In this document: piece by piece, positions 1-11,950 of the stretch
How positions within the stretch are numbered: position 1 is the stretch's first letter
Layout: each line of letters starts with the position of its first letter
Source of the DNA: Vitellaria paradoxa
Lineage: Eukaryota; Streptophyta; Magnoliopsida; Ericales; Sapotaceae
Reading direction: 5' to 3'
Assembly (NCBI GenBank): GCA_019916065.1
Contig: CM034242.1
Coordinates: 9,368,879-9,432,878, forward strand
Length of the DNA: 64,000 bases
Made by a program: the position numbers and the translations under genes
Notes under the pieces: model-generated
Told to the model about the DNA's origin: nothing
What the model saw: the letters and a program-made list of their open reading frames with translations, nothing else
The model's database searches: none

Positions 1-310
1 TCAAAAGTGTAAAAAAATTAATAAAAATTAAAAATTCAAAAATTTTTGGTGTGGAGAAAATTAGAATTTTTTAATCAAATTTAATATTCCAAACATACCC
101 TGAATACTATTAGTTTGTGTTGAATTAAGGGAACTGTATTGTACATTTATGAGTCTTACTTAATCACATGCTTGCTTGAGAAAAATGATCCAAAATTTCA
201 CTCTGTTCAAGTGTTTTGATTATCTCCAAACCTTAGACATTTACATCCTTCAACACGATAAATTCGAAATATTGAAAATATTTAAATGAACTTTTGAAAT
301 AATGACTTTA
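1..310. other. AT-rich intergenic sequence
   Basis: No coding frame, RNA gene or repeat boundary is visible. The sequence is A/T-rich and ends at the TTA target site of the adjacent MITE. Confidence 0.6.
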
Positions 311-1013
311 GGGGCCGATTGGATGGTGCTAAAATTTTAGAGGGATATAGTTTTAGAGAGAGTATAAGATAAGATGGGATATTATTTTTAGAGGGTTGAC
401 CCACATTGATGTGATGTTTATGAAGGGGGATAACTTTTGACTTGGTTTGGATGTTTTATAAATAAGAGAAGGTGAATGATGATAAAAAAGAGTCAAATGA
501 CTCTTTTGCCATTGTGATGTCCCAAACTTGGTTACCCATTAAATTAAATATTAAATTGTAAAACCCACTCTATTTAATTATTTTTGGACAATTTGAAGTT
601 ATATTATTTATTTCATTGAAAATTTAATTTTTTATAAATTTATTTAAAAAACTTTTTTTTAAATATGTACTTTTGAATGGTTGGTTATTATCCAATTTTT
701 TTAATTATGTTTATTTTGACTTGTTGGCTTATCTATTATTTTTTTTTATTAACATTATATTTATTTTAATCAAGTTAATAATACCATTAACGAAGGTTAA
801 AAACGTCAAAAATTTATCCACTTGAAGGGGGATAATTTTTAGCTAGCCCAAACCCTAGCTAAAAATTATTCTCCCGCGGGGGTTAAATTTAATACCATGC
901 AAAATCTAATCTGGGGGAGAAAGGAAGTATTTTGGCTGCCAAACCAAGCAAAAAATGTGGGGCTCACGGGCAAAATTTTTGCCCCCCTTCTTTAGCTGCA
1001 TCCAATCGGCCCG
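311..1013. mobile_element. PIF/Harbinger-like MITE (703 bp)
   Basis: The ends are a perfect 14-bp inverted repeat, gggccgattggatg (312-325) and catccaatcggccc (999-1012), with one extra unmatched base outside each. Direct TTA copies at 308-310 and 1014-1016 flank the element, the 3-bp target duplication expected of PIF/Harbinger elements. The interior is AT-rich with no transposase frame, so it would be non-autonomous. The family is inferred from TSD size and TIR style; a hAT origin is less likely because no 8-bp duplication is present. Confidence 0.82.
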
Positions 1014-1640
1014 TTAATGCTGAAAGTTTATCGGTTTAAAAATTTGTAAGAAGAGAGGGAGTAGCCAAACTATTAGAAGTCGTCCACCCAAAATTTTTGT
1101 GTCAGCAATTTTTTAATCAAATAAAAATTTAATTATTGAATTATAAAAAAAAATAGGGGTGAATATTCATATTTTTTATATGCTTATCTCCAAACTTTGG
1201 TTATATTTGGTAAATCACCAAAAAAAAAAAACTCCATCTTCAACTTTCTTTGATTTCTTCAAAATTTTCCAAATTTCTCTACTAAAATTTATCATATACA
1301 TAAATTTATTCCCACCTATAAACCATCAACTTTAACCAATTTTCTTAACAATCTTCAATTTTTATTTAAATTCATAACTTTTTACGAAATACATATATAA
1401 TATAGACACATGTCAATGCCAAAAAATTAGTAAAAATTTGCATGCCAAAAAATTAGTTAATTTTTTTTATCAAATAAAAAATTAATAATTGAACTGTAAT
1501 TTATTAACGTGAATGGCAATTTTAACCCATTTTGATGGATATTCGTCCGACTCCGATTTCATAAATATAGTTATTTTTAAATTTTATAGGTAATAGAGTG
1601 AGTTAAGATATAAAAATAAATAATTGTATGGTTCAAGTAC
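1014..1640. other. AT-rich intergenic sequence
   Basis: Long A/T runs with no coding frame. A short taggggtg string near 1153 resembles a hAT end but has no partner. Confidence 0.5.
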
Positions 1641-2351
1641 AGGAATGGTAATTGTAATGTACCCAACGGATATTATCTGAACTCGCCATGATTACCCATG
1701 ATTATAAGGTACCCAATTCGTATTACTCAATTGCAGCCCAAATTACTTGCACTGATTGTTCATTTACTAAGGGTATTACTAGTCTACTCTTCCAAATGAC
1801 TCATTATCAGTCAAATTTTTTATATAAATAATACTATCAATTTGGATACTAAATTATATATAAATTCATTAATTAGTATAAAGAACTCAAGATTCTGATA
1901 TCAATACTTTATTTTAAACCTAGGATTTAGTTCTCGATTTAACAAAATGACACAAATTCTCTCTCTCTCCCCCTCTCTCTCTCTAACCTAATTATAGTAG
2001 TGGTTTAAAATAAGATTAAATATGATTTTTTTAAATTTATTTTTATAAAAGTAATATAATAATTTTACTAAGTAAAAATATTTAAAAAATTTTATTAAAA
2101 AATATTTTTTCTTTTAAGATGTAAAATTACTTCAAAAAATATTATATTCAAAGAATCTTTAGTCCTTGTTCTTGATATAACCGCCTTATATTTGGAAGTT
2201 ATAAGTATCCAAATTATCCGATGAGTTAGAGGATGATAGCCAGTTAAAAATACTTGTAGAGTATCTACCTAATCTGAGTATTATTTTTATCCGATGAATT
2301 CGAGGATGGTATAGGTAATACTTGATCGCGATCCGTTCTATTACCATTCCT
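1641..2351. mobile_element. Possible small TIR element
   Basis: The 12-bp string aggaatggtaat at the left end is exactly inverted at the right end (attaccattcct), and inward both ends carry related words (acggat on the left, atccgt on the right). No clear target-site duplication and no coding frame are visible. A CT-rich run lies near 1960-1983. The element boundaries are tentative. Confidence 0.4.
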
Positions 2352-3293
2352 AAATAGGACTAAGATTATTGATTTGTAACACAAAAGCATTCCTACTCTT
2401 ATTATGGTTAGGTTATAGAAGCTCTTATCAAAAATATTTAGAAAATAGGTGTATAGTAAATTTGGCCAAAAATCTTTAATTTTTTAGTTTTTTAATTTTT
2501 ACCATACAAGGAACCTCATAAATTTTTTAACTTTTACCGTTTTTTTTATATTTACCAACTTTCTTTGATTTTTAAAAATTTTTGCTACTTTCTCCAATTT
2601 TTACTAGAATTTTTACATTTTTTAAGAAATATATCAAATATTCAATAATTTAAAAATTTTTACATTTTATTTTTTTGCTAAAAATTAACACTTCAAACAA
2701 ACACTAGGTAGTTAAAGTTATCCAAGAGACGCTCTAACAAGGAAACAAATAATAAAACGATATATTTAAGGAGGATGATCATATATTTCACTCTTATCTT
2801 CATACACTTCATCTGTTTTTACAATAAACGTTAAGTTTTGAGCAAGAAAAACTAAAATTAAAATGCATTTCTCATCTTCTTTTGTTTAATTTTTGAAGTA
2901 TGAGAATCTCAGTGAAGTAGTTGAAGAGCGAAAGATGATCTTACTCCAATATTAGAATGCGTGAGAGAAAAAAATAAATAAATTCTAATAAAAATTAAGA
3001 GCCTAATAGATATGGGATTAAATTTCCACTTCGCTCTGAATATGATTAAAATTACCAAAAATGTTTTATTAATCTCACTATATACATTGCAAATTGAAGT
3101 ATTTGTATTAAAATATTTGTATTTTATTTTATTAATTTATATATTAATATTTTTATTTTGCTCTTTCAATAATAATTAATTTGTATATATTTTATTTTTT
3201 AAAATAAAATAATAAATTATTAATAATTTTAATAAAACGGATCAGGACCCTAAACTTGAAATATCCATCCCAATACAAAAAGTGAGAAAAACA
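2352..3293. other. AT-rich intergenic sequence
   Basis: No coding frame, terminal repeat or RNA motif is recognisable. Confidence 0.5.
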
Positions 3294-3386
3294 AAATTAT
3301 TTAATGAAGCGAAATTGGGCGGAAAGACGCTACACCATTCTCGCCTGCATGACGAAGACTTAGAAGTGGTCCCGTGTCTTTAGGCT

Positions 3387-3409
3387 CGGCCTAGGAAGTA
3401 AAAAAAGGT

Positions 3410-3448
<39 letters not shown>

Positions 3449-4089
3449 CTTTTTGGAATTGGTTAGTTGTTACTTATTAAAAAAATTAAACGTCCGTTTA
3501 GTTTGTTTTTCTATTTTTTATTTTTTTATTTTTTTTATTTTTTGTTTTGAACTTATTTTTCATTTTACACTTTTAAAAATAAGGCGCATTTAGTCACTTG
3601 TGTTTTCAAAACTTGTTTTAAAAAATAGAAATGAGCTTGCATATAAAATGAAAAATAACAAAAATTCATTTTGAGGATTTTTAATTCAAAATAAAGAAAA
3701 TTTCAAAACAATGAAAACAGAGCGTTTTTTGTTTCTTTATTTTGAGATTTTTAAAACATAAAATGAAAACAAAAAATAGAAAACAAAAATATAAATTAAA
3801 TGCCACCTAATTTTTTTATTTGAAAAAGAAAAAAATTAACGTTTTAGAAAATAGAAAATGAGCTTGTATATAAAATGAAAAATGACAAAAAGTCATTTTG
3901 AGAATTTTTTATTCAAAATAAAAAAAATTTTAAAATAATGAAAACAGAGCGTTTTTTGTTTCTTTATTTTGAAATTTTTAAAACATAAAATAAAAATAAA
4001 AATAAAAAACAAAAATATAAATTAAATGTCACTTAATTTTTTATTTGAAAAAGAAAAAATTAACGTTTTAGTAACTAACTTTTCAGTTT
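3387..4089. repeat. Poly-T tract and tandemly duplicated MITE-like insert
   Basis: This stretch is absent from the paralogous copy B. It starts with a near-uninterrupted T run at about 3411-3448, followed by two imperfect tandem units of about 222 bp (3624-3846 and 3847-4066). The units share gagcttg, tcattttgag and ttaacgttttag landmarks. Words such as cacttgtgttttcaaaac match the MITE family at 14315-14647 and fragments near 8890 and 30650. It is probably a rearranged member of that family. Confidence 0.6.
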
Positions 4090-6003
4090 TCTTGGTTGTG
4101 ACTTTCGCCCGGAGTGAATTGACAATTTTCTCTGAATTGCTGGGAAGCAATTACGAGTTTGAAAAGTAATCAGAGGCGGCCAAGTTTTTTTTTTTTCTAA
4201 TTATTCACTTGACAAAGTTCGATTGAAAAAGTAACGACCCTACCGGCACAATATAATATTATTTTTTTAGAACTTGATTACCTAAGACACCTTAATAACT
4301 TTCACTTAAACAGGTTTAATTTTTATTAAATCTAATGTTCTCACGGTTTTAAAACATATAATACTTTATAGATATCGAATATTACACATAACTCCTTTTT
4401 TTATTACACAAGCGAGATGGTACAAAAAATATTACCGTACATTTTATTGGTTCAAGCAATTTAGTATTAAAATAAATGCTTTTTAAAAAACATTGATGTA
4501 AAATTTTAAATTTGTAAAATAAATTCCAAATAAAATAATATATATAATATATTGAAATATAAATTAAGCATTTTACTTTTAATGAAATATGAATTAAGTA
4601 TTTGACTTTTAATAGGAAAAAATGTTATTTACATCACACTTAATTCTAAAAATAGGAATGATTTTTTAGAGGATTTAGTTAAAATATTTCAAAATTTTGA
4701 AAATTAATATTGAAAGATATATTTTTAATTTCTTTTGTTTTTAATTTGTTTCAACTAAAAAAATAACATTGCTAAAAATTAAACGACAAAAGAGATACAA
4801 GTTTAACCGAAAAACTGTCCCATTGAATAACTTTAATACAATAAAAGGTACGCAATAAAAGAGAGAAACCTAATAGATAATGAATTTTTTTTCCCTTCAA
4901 TTCAACTCGTTCAGAATTGTTGGGACAATTTAATGTGTATATAATCATTGTATTGTATATAGACGTACATACATACAAGTATATATTTAATAAATGAGGT
5001 CATAAATTTACTTGAAGCTTTAGGGACTCACGTAACTTGCATATATAATAAATGACACCTCAGATTTACTTGGGGCTTTGGGCAATCACCTAACTTACCT
5101 AATGGCCCAATCGCCCTGTTGACATTGAATAGAAAAAATAAGTTTAAATTTTCCACACTGAGGTTTTACATAAATAAAATATTTTCGGTGCTGAAAATTT
5201 AAACGAATGGTTCACATTCAATTTTTAATATTAAAAATCTTCTCATTTTGTCAAATGCTTCAACTCAATATTGATCAGATTCGATTTTTGAGTCGACTTG
5301 GTCCAGTTTATCTCAGATTCTAGTTGCTTTTGCGTAAAAGATATGCAATGTGAGGTAAAAAAACATATTCTATCAAGTGATACAAATTTAATTTTCTAAA
5401 AATTTTTCAAAATCAGTTCTAGTAAGAGTTCTTGTTCCTTACAAAAGAACTTTTTGTGCACATTGATGATGTTTACAATAGAGTTGTTTAAAGTTTGTGA
5501 GGAAAAAAAAATGAAAAACAAAGATTAATGTGAAAAGTTCAAGATTCTTTTTTCAATTTTGTAATATCTATTTTATTGCTAGAAATTGTTAATAGTTAAC
5601 TGAATATATTATATCTGTGAATATAAATAATTTAACGAATAATATAAATCTTAGGTTGTAGGTTTGTTTTTTAATTTTTTTTTTTTTGATATCTACCATT
5701 GTTACTAGGATTAACTCGAATTCTATTATATTTTTTTTGTTATTTACTTTTGTGATCATCTAATTACTATTCTTTGAGCCTATTTGGTAGATTAATTTTT
5801 TTTTTTAATTTTCACAACTTTTGACAAAAAATTAATGATTGAAAACTATTATTCATTTGGTTAAAATTTGTAAAAGTTGCGAACAATTAAGAAAAGTTAA
5901 AAAAATTATGATTGTGTATGTGATAATTATTATTATTATTTAGCATTTAGTCAAATATATAACTTTTCATTAAAAAAGTTAAGAAAGTTGACAATTTATC
6001 AAA

Positions 6004-6040
6004 CACGTGATTAAAAGCTTCGACTTATAATTATATAGTC
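6004..6040 (+). promoter_or_regulatory. Orphan promoter core: G-box plus TATA-like
   Basis: CACGTG at 6004-6009 is followed about 15 bp later by cttataattatatag. The paralogous positions upstream of the ankyrin gene hold CACGTG and a better TATA (ttataaata). Nothing recognisable is encoded downstream, so the promoter is probably dead or drives noncoding transcription. Confidence 0.4.
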
Positions 6041-6610
6041 ACTAATAGTCTTCCATCAAAACCTTTAATAATCACCTTAATTATACACCTTTAGCAATAG
6101 CCTGCTTGGTCACTAATGAGTTGTAATTTTTTTATTAATTTTAAAAATACATTTTCTCTCACATTTGTCTATTTTCATAATATATCTGTATTTAATATTC
6201 AGCACAATAACGAACTTATAAATATAAATATATATAATATTAAAGTTATAAATAATATTTCAAATTGAATTACATATATTTTTACAAAGTTAGATAGTGT
6301 TTGAATGACAAAAAAATAAAAAAAATTATTATAAAATTGATATACGATGAAATTTAGTTAAAATAAGTTAAAAAAATTTTGTAATTTTTATAAGTTATCG
6401 TGAATTTTTTCATCCTCCAAACAGTACTTACAATACAGAGGCAACATAGATGATACGTTGATAACGAGGTAACGATCTTGCGTCATACTTCTTTGGTCTC
6501 ACTTTTTTTTATTTTTGTAAGCCTTTTTACAATGATAAAAGAATCAAATTTGTCTAGCAACCATGCGTCGTGTCACATATAGTACAGAAAAGCTAATAAA
6601 AAGAAGAAGC
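6041..6610. other. AT-rich intergenic sequence
   Basis: No coding or structural feature could be supported. Confidence 0.5.
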
Positions 6611-6936
6611 AAATGCATATGGTGGTGGGCCCACTCTGTTTTTGTCTTTTTTAACCATTCATCGCTTCTTCTTCTGCTTATCTTTTCAGCTCAATAATGA
6701 AGAGGCATATTCTATATACACTGAACTAGACTAAACCAAATTCATGACGGAGATGCAAAATCACAGAAATTTCAAATGCACATGGTGGTGGGCCCACCTT
6801 TTTTTGTTTTTTTTAATCATTCATCACTTTTTTCTTCGAACCTTTTGAGCTCAATAATGAAGAGGCATATCCTATACACACCGAACTAGACTAAACCAAA
6901 TTCATGACGGAGATGCATAATCATAGAAACTTTAGA
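6611..6936. repeat. 163-bp tandem duplication
   Basis: Two head-to-tail copies begin at 6611 and 6774. Both carry atggtggtgggcccac, ctcaataatgaagaggcata and ccaaattcatgacggaga, separated by T-rich stretches that differ by small indels. No protein frame spans them. Confidence 0.85.
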
Positions 6937-7819
6937 TAATTTATAAAAAATTTGAAAAGTTCAAATAAATAAATAAACACTAAAAAAATTAGTGAAAATT
7001 AGTAAAAATAAAAAAAAGTTAATAGAAGTTAATTTTGTATTTGGTGAACAAGATTAGAGAAAATTAGAAAAAATTAATAAAAATTATTATTATTTTTTTC
7101 ACAAAAGTTGATGAGACCAGACAGTCTAAAAGAAGATCAAAATTGTTGAAAGTGAAATTATATAAATAACTGATTGTTTTTTCTTAATATACATATAGGA
7201 TTGCAATTATAATTTGGGGAGGAAAGATAGGGTACTCCGGAGTTCGATCCTGGGGATCAAGCGTGAGAGATTGAGAGTATAAGAAAGAATGGAGACCAAT
7301 TTGACGTAAGGCTGCTTGAGCAAGAGACGTCACCGCTTTGCACGTAATTGTATACGTACATCAGAAACAGAGTATTTTGAGAGATAATTATTGAAATTTC
7401 CTTTTCTAAATATTCGTTTCTATGAGTTAACCTATTTTGGAACTATTACATTGTAAAATACTCATAAATCGAAATGGTCTACATGGTCATTCCTAAATTC
7501 AATTCTTATTAAGGCTCTGTTCGGAACTGCGAAAATTGTTAAAAAATATTAAAAATTTTTAAAAATTATTCATTTTTTATCTCACTGTATAAATTACGAA
7601 CCTACAACTTCTATCAAATTTTATCATTTTTTATTAGTTTAAACGTCCTCTAAGTTTATCGAATATCAATGTTATATCAATAACACATCTGTTAACGAGT
7701 GTATCAAAGGCACCCATAGGGACAGAACCAAGAATTTAAGTGGGGGGCCAATTCGTATAAATTTTAATATTTCTTCTCAATCTTGAAAATGCAATATTGG
7801 AATCAAGTAGTCTATTTAT
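6937..7819. other. AT-rich intergenic with B-box-like motif and MITE scrap
   Basis: At 7238-7255 the string ggagttcgatcctgggg resembles a pol III B box, but no A box or tRNA fold precedes it. At 7511-7640 there is a short repeat also seen near 52860-52960 and 41660-41780: an aaaattttt core followed by a conserved aaattacgaac block. No gene is supported. Confidence 0.35.
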
Positions 7820-8190
7820 AGGTCATAGACTTAAAAATAAAGCAAATATATAAATTTCATTACAAATTAAAGAAACATGAGAGTCATAAATTTGCATTTG
7901 GATTGCTGTGCCAACAGTAGAAGGAATACCGTGTGTTAAAACAATAGAAGAAATACTGCTGTATGAGAAGACTGCTTTATTGTATCTAACACTTGAGAAG
8001 GCATTTCTGATGTGCGTCTTGAAATATGAGTTGCAGATTCCAGTACGGCCATTCCGACACAATGAATATGACAGATTTATAAAAACTGCCTTTCCTTATT
8101 ATGGAGCTTCATTTTCTACAGTAAGTACTCTTGCTTGTCAAAAATTACTCACTCTGGGGTCTATGATTCCCCTGATGAATAGGCACTAAT
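7820..8190. other. Unidentified gene-like fragment
   Basis: Both strands stay open here: about 93 codons on the + strand (from a GTG, no ATG at that position) and 79 on the minus strand from an ATG. Base composition is less AT-biased than around it, and a splice-donor-like acag/taagta string occurs near 8119-8127. I recognise neither translation. The dual open frames and lack of a start suggest a fragment of a gene or transposon rather than an intact gene; strand is undecided. Confidence 0.3.
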
Positions 8191-8880
8191 TATATGGTTT
8201 AATGATTTCAGATGGCTGGGTTTTTTTTTTTATCTTCGGCATCGTATACCTATACAACAAGTGAAACCTTTACTTGGAGGAGGACCACTCTGTCGACGCT
8301 GGGAAAGTTTTGTTTATTTAAGATGTAACATTGCGAAAAGTTTTTAGAGATGTTTGTTTGTTAAATTTGGAAGTGATTCAAATGAATTTGAGGGATTCTA
8401 AACAGTTTGTAGAACAGGTGTAGCCAGGGCATAATTTTATGGTACCAGTTATCATCAGTATTTCTCTTTGATACGTGCCCCTCTTTTTAAGTATAAGGTG
8501 TTTTTGATATTCAAGTTGCTGGCTATTTTGCTCCACTAACTCCAGCACTTGGGCGTTGAGACTATTCTTATATAAAGTACTTCTATTCTTATTTTAGATA
8601 GGGTTTATTTCATCTACATCCACCATAGTTTCGGTTATGTACATCTAAATCTCATAAGTTTTACAAATTTATACTGATATTTCTGAAATTTTTATTACAT
8701 TTGCTCAAATTCTCTCTACTAGATTTTTCATCTAAAAAATAACTTTTAATCAATTCAATACTATAAATAACTTTTATAAACTTATTATTAATATAAAAAA
8801 ATGTATGAAAAGAAAAATTGATAGTATAATTGTTCCATTATTGTTTGAAACTAATAGAAAAAATAAAGAAAAGGAAAAAG
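8191..8880. other. Intergenic sequence
   Basis: Mixed-composition sequence without a convincing frame, RNA gene or repeat edge. Confidence 0.4.
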
Positions 8881-8885
8881 TAAGG

Positions 8886-9080
8886 TGGCATTTGGTTTGT
8901 ATTTTATTTTTATTTTTTGTTTCTATTTTATATTTTCTGTTTTTTATTTTGAGGTTCATATCTTAAGAAAACTAAAAACGCATTTGGTTTAATATTTTCT
9001 GTTTTTTATATTTTGAAATTATCCTTGTTTCGGATAAAAAATGTCTAAAATGACTTTTGGCCATTTTATATTTCATGTAT
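8886..9080. mobile_element. Truncated AT-rich MITE fragment
   Basis: Opens with ggtggcatttggtttgtatt, closely matching the terminus of the MITE at 14315 (gatgacatttggttt). A second catttggttt start near 8991 suggests two nested or tandem fragments. No matching right end is visible. Confidence 0.5.
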
Positions 9081-9101
9081 AAACTCATTTTCTGTTATAC
9101 A

Positions 9102-9290
9102 ATTGATTCCGCGATCCTATTGCAAAAAATTTTTTGTTCAAATCCACGACTCGATCGTTGACTCCAAGTAAAAGAATAACGAGCTCCATGATGGTACAAA
9201 AAATTATTTGTTAGAATCCACGACTCCATCGTTTACTCCAAGTAAAAAGACAACAAGCTCCCCAATGGTAGTTAACACAAATGTGAAATT
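9102..9290. repeat. Tandem pair of about 90-bp units (dispersed family)
   Basis: Two units each contain tgcaaaaaat or ggtacaaaaaatt, then a cacgact block, then ctccaagtaaaa and an agctcc end. The same two-unit structure recurs at 12598-12784, so this is a dispersed repeat that travels as a dimer. Noncoding. Confidence 0.75.
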
Positions 9291-9344
9291 TATTATCTTA
9301 CTTCTTCTATTATTATTTATCAATTAGGGGTTATTGATGGAATT

Positions 9345-10085
9345 TTCAAAAAATATTTTATCTAAGAATATTATGCTGCTATGATTTTTATAATGAAAGA
9401 AAAATTTGATAAATATTTTAATCTACTTCTTATATATTTTGGTATTACAACTATTTTAGACCTTGGATATAAATATCTTTTTTTTTTTCAATTATTAGAT
9501 ATAATATATGGGTCTAAAAGTACCCAAGAACAATTAAATAATATTAAAAAGTAAATACAAGTTCTAATGGGTCAGTATGATACTAATCGTACAATTACCC
9601 AAACAACTACTGCTATAGCGTCCTCCTCTCACCGTGATTTTGGTGGCAATATATCCTTATGGAGAAGAATAACATCTCGGCAGACAGATTCATTAACAAG
9701 TGATAGTTCATCAAGTTCATTCGACCTGCATCATTAACTTGGTACATCTCCGATAGAAAATAAAGATGATTTTAATCTTTCAGACTGGTGAAAGAGACAA
9801 CAATCTAGATTTTCAGTTTTTTCAACTTTAGCTCGTGATATCATCACATTTCTAGTTTTTACTGTAACATCTAAGCAAGGGTTTAGTGCAAGTGAGCGCG
9901 TTATTAGTCAATTTAAGAGTCGACTGGGCTCTCCAACAGTAGAAGCCTTGATATGTTTACGAGATTGGTATCTCGCCGAAAATAGACAACAAGAAGATGC
10001 TGAAAAAGAACAACTTGCCATTGACTTTGATACAATGTATTTAGGTAAAAGAGAAAAACACATTAGTGGATATAGTGATGAATGA
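9345..10085 (+). pseudogene. hAT-family transposase remnant (C-terminal part)
   Basis: The conceptual product would be the catalytic and dimerisation half of a hAT transposase, which cuts and pastes the parent element. An upstream segment reads KEKFDKYFNLLL, then ILDLGYKY, as in the RNase-H-fold region (DUF4413-like) of plant hATs. The C-terminal dimerisation region follows with ARDIITFLVFTV, FSASERVI and SPTVEALICLRDW. Stop codons interrupt the frame, including one directly after a conserved SDW and one after FDLHH, and no N-terminal BED zinc finger is present. The frame ends at TGA 10083-10085, about 450 bp before a hAT-like terminus. It is a dead remnant. Confidence 0.85.
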
Positions 10086-10359
10086 TAATGATGTATAGAT
10101 AGAGTAATATTTACAAATGATAGTCATTCTTATAGGTGCCAACTTAGTTGGGATGTATAAGACGTGAAGTGATATACCTATTTATTACTCTATCAATTTT
10201 TTTTATATAATTCTACATTTGTAAATTGTAATTTTAAATTTAATGTTAATTATGTAATTCCTTATTGTTTAATAAATTTTAATTTTTGTCAATTATTTTA
10301 ATGTATGTGTTTGGTTGAGTTTTATTTTGTATTTTATTTATTTTAAAAAAATTAAAAAA

Positions 10360-10534
10360 TATGCTGGGTTAGCTGGGGTGGGTCAGGGGCGAAAATTGGT
10401 GACCCTGGCCTCACTCAACCCGACTCGACCCGACTCAAAAATATGGAGAGGTGGCTGGGGCAGGTCGACCACAAGTCGAGTCGACCCCAGGTCAAGGGGC
10501 GGGTCGGACCCGGCTTGACCCATTTGCACCCCTA
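10360..10534. mobile_element. hAT element 3' subterminal region and terminus
   Basis: An abrupt GC-rich stretch full of GACCC/GGGTC words ends in catttgcaccccta (10521-10534), the inverse of the tagggg-type ends common in plant hATs. It lies on the 3' side of the hAT transposase remnant, so the two probably belong to one element. No left terminus was found and no 8-bp duplication could be tested. The short open frame across it is a by-product of GC-rich repeats. Confidence 0.65.
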
Positions 10535-10589
10535 GTTAGGCAAAGTTACTAACATTTAATTTCCTAAGGGGTGAGTATTCACCAAAGTG

Positions 10590-11023
10590 AAGATTGTTAG
10601 AGTTGTGGCTCATATTAATTCACGAGAGACATAAAAGGTTGGGAGTTGTGGGGTTTAACTCGCGGTACAGAACTCTACCAATTTAGGAATTTTATTCCAG
10701 ACAAGTTTCTGAGTCCAGTTCTGATTAGATTTATCTTTCCTATATATTTGGGACATGTTATACATTAGGGTTAAATTCAAGTGTTAGAGTTTTCAATAGA
10801 TATGAATTGAGAGATAAGATAAGAACAAGTGATAGGGTGAGAGGGTTCTTTTGGATTGAAAGAAAAGGTAAGAACAAGTGATAGGATTGTCTGGAATTCT
10901 TTAAGATTTTCTCATATCTCTTTCTTAATTTCTTACTTCTCTATTAGAGTTTCTTATAATTAAAAATAAAATTTACCTTATCTGTGGACATTCTGTGGAT
11001 ATAGACAAATTGTTGAAGCACGT
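10590..11023 (+). mobile_element. Probable copia-type LTR remnant
   Basis: Text such as ggggtttaactcgcggtac, a short duplicated aagaacaagtgatagg word (10823 and 10871), and tctgtggatatagacaaattg followed by cacgtaaat resembles the tail of plant copia LTRs. It abuts the left edge of segmental duplication copy B and has no partner LTR or internal domain. Boundaries are uncertain. Confidence 0.4.
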
Positions 11024-11745
11024 AAATTATTTAATGAAGTGAAATTAGGAGAAAGGACTACACTTCATTCTCGCCTGCATGACGAAGACTTGACGTGGTC
11101 CCGTGTCTTTAATGAAACGTCTTGGTAGTGGCCTTCACCTGGAGTGAATTGACAATTTTTCTGAATTGCTGGGAAGCAATTACGAGTTTGAAAAGTAATC
11201 AAAGGCGGCCAAGTGTATTTTTTTTTTTTTTTAATTTTTCTCTTGACAAAGTTGAGTGAAAAATGCATTGATCCGTTTCTACTCAATTTGATATTGTTGG
11301 CTTTGGAATTAGTTACCTAAGATATCTTGATAACTCTCGCTCAAGCATATTTAACTCTCACCCTATCTGATGTCATTATGGTTTTAAAATATATTATATT
11401 TTATAAATATTAAATATTATATATATATATATATATATCATTTTCTTCTATTACACAAGCGATGTGGGATAAAAAAAATTACCTTTACTCTTCTTGCAAG
11501 TAAAATCCCTCACCTCGTAGTCTCTCACAAAAAATATAACTCTTAGTTTGGAAGGGAAAAATAATATATATATTTTTTTCCACTTATTACTAAAATATTA
11601 GTATTTTTTGTTTTAAAAGGACAAGAAAAAAAGAGTTGAGCTTTACAAGAGTTTTTAAACTGATTAATTTGATATTTTTGTTTTTCATAATTTAAAAAAA
11701 AGTTAAAATATAAAAAAGTAAATTTCATTATTTAAAAGCTTTTCG

Positions 11746-11950
11746 TTGCCCAATCCAAACGAAGTCCAGACTCAAGCCTCTCGGAGGCAACTGGGGATGG
11801 AGGCTACACTAAATGCAAAGTTGAGTGACTCCCTGTGGCTGGAATCTTGGACCAATTACTGTAGTATGAATAATGACAAATCTAAAGAGAGGCACGCCCA
11901 TTCTGTTGTCACAGCAGGTGTCTCAAGGTTGAGCTCTCTGCTGAAAAATA
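11746..11950 (+). other. Unidentified short open segment
   Basis: A frame of roughly 68 residues with unbiased composition (it includes LSDSLWLESWTNY and KERHAHSVVTAG) stands out from the AT-rich surroundings before running into low-complexity sequence and a stop at 12015. It opens with TTG rather than ATG. I do not recognise it; it could be a captured or orphaned exon. It is unique to copy B. Confidence 0.3.

Larger units (their letters stand above)
3294..6040 (+). repeat. Segmental duplication copy A (orphan ankyrin promoter)
   Basis: Three blocks match the region just upstream of the ankyrin/PGG gene in the same order: about 3294-3386 with 11024-11115, 4090-4440 with 11117-11472, and 4840-6040 with 13315-14860. 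Shared landmarks include cgcctgcatgacgaagactt and gctgggaagcaattacgag. In copy A the match stops just past the TATA-like segment, and no ankyrin coding sequence follows. Copy A is interrupted by MITE-derived sequence at 3387-4089 and carries unrelated sequence at 4440-4840. I infer an old duplication whose gene body was lost or never included. Confidence 0.85.

Noticed and set aside
1150..1165. hAT terminus (taggggtg)
   Set aside because: No inverted partner or target duplication nearby; a chance match in AT-rich DNA is likely.
7238..7255. tRNA gene suggested by a B-box-like string
   Set aside because: No A box, anticodon arm or acceptor stem can be folded upstream; an isolated motif only.
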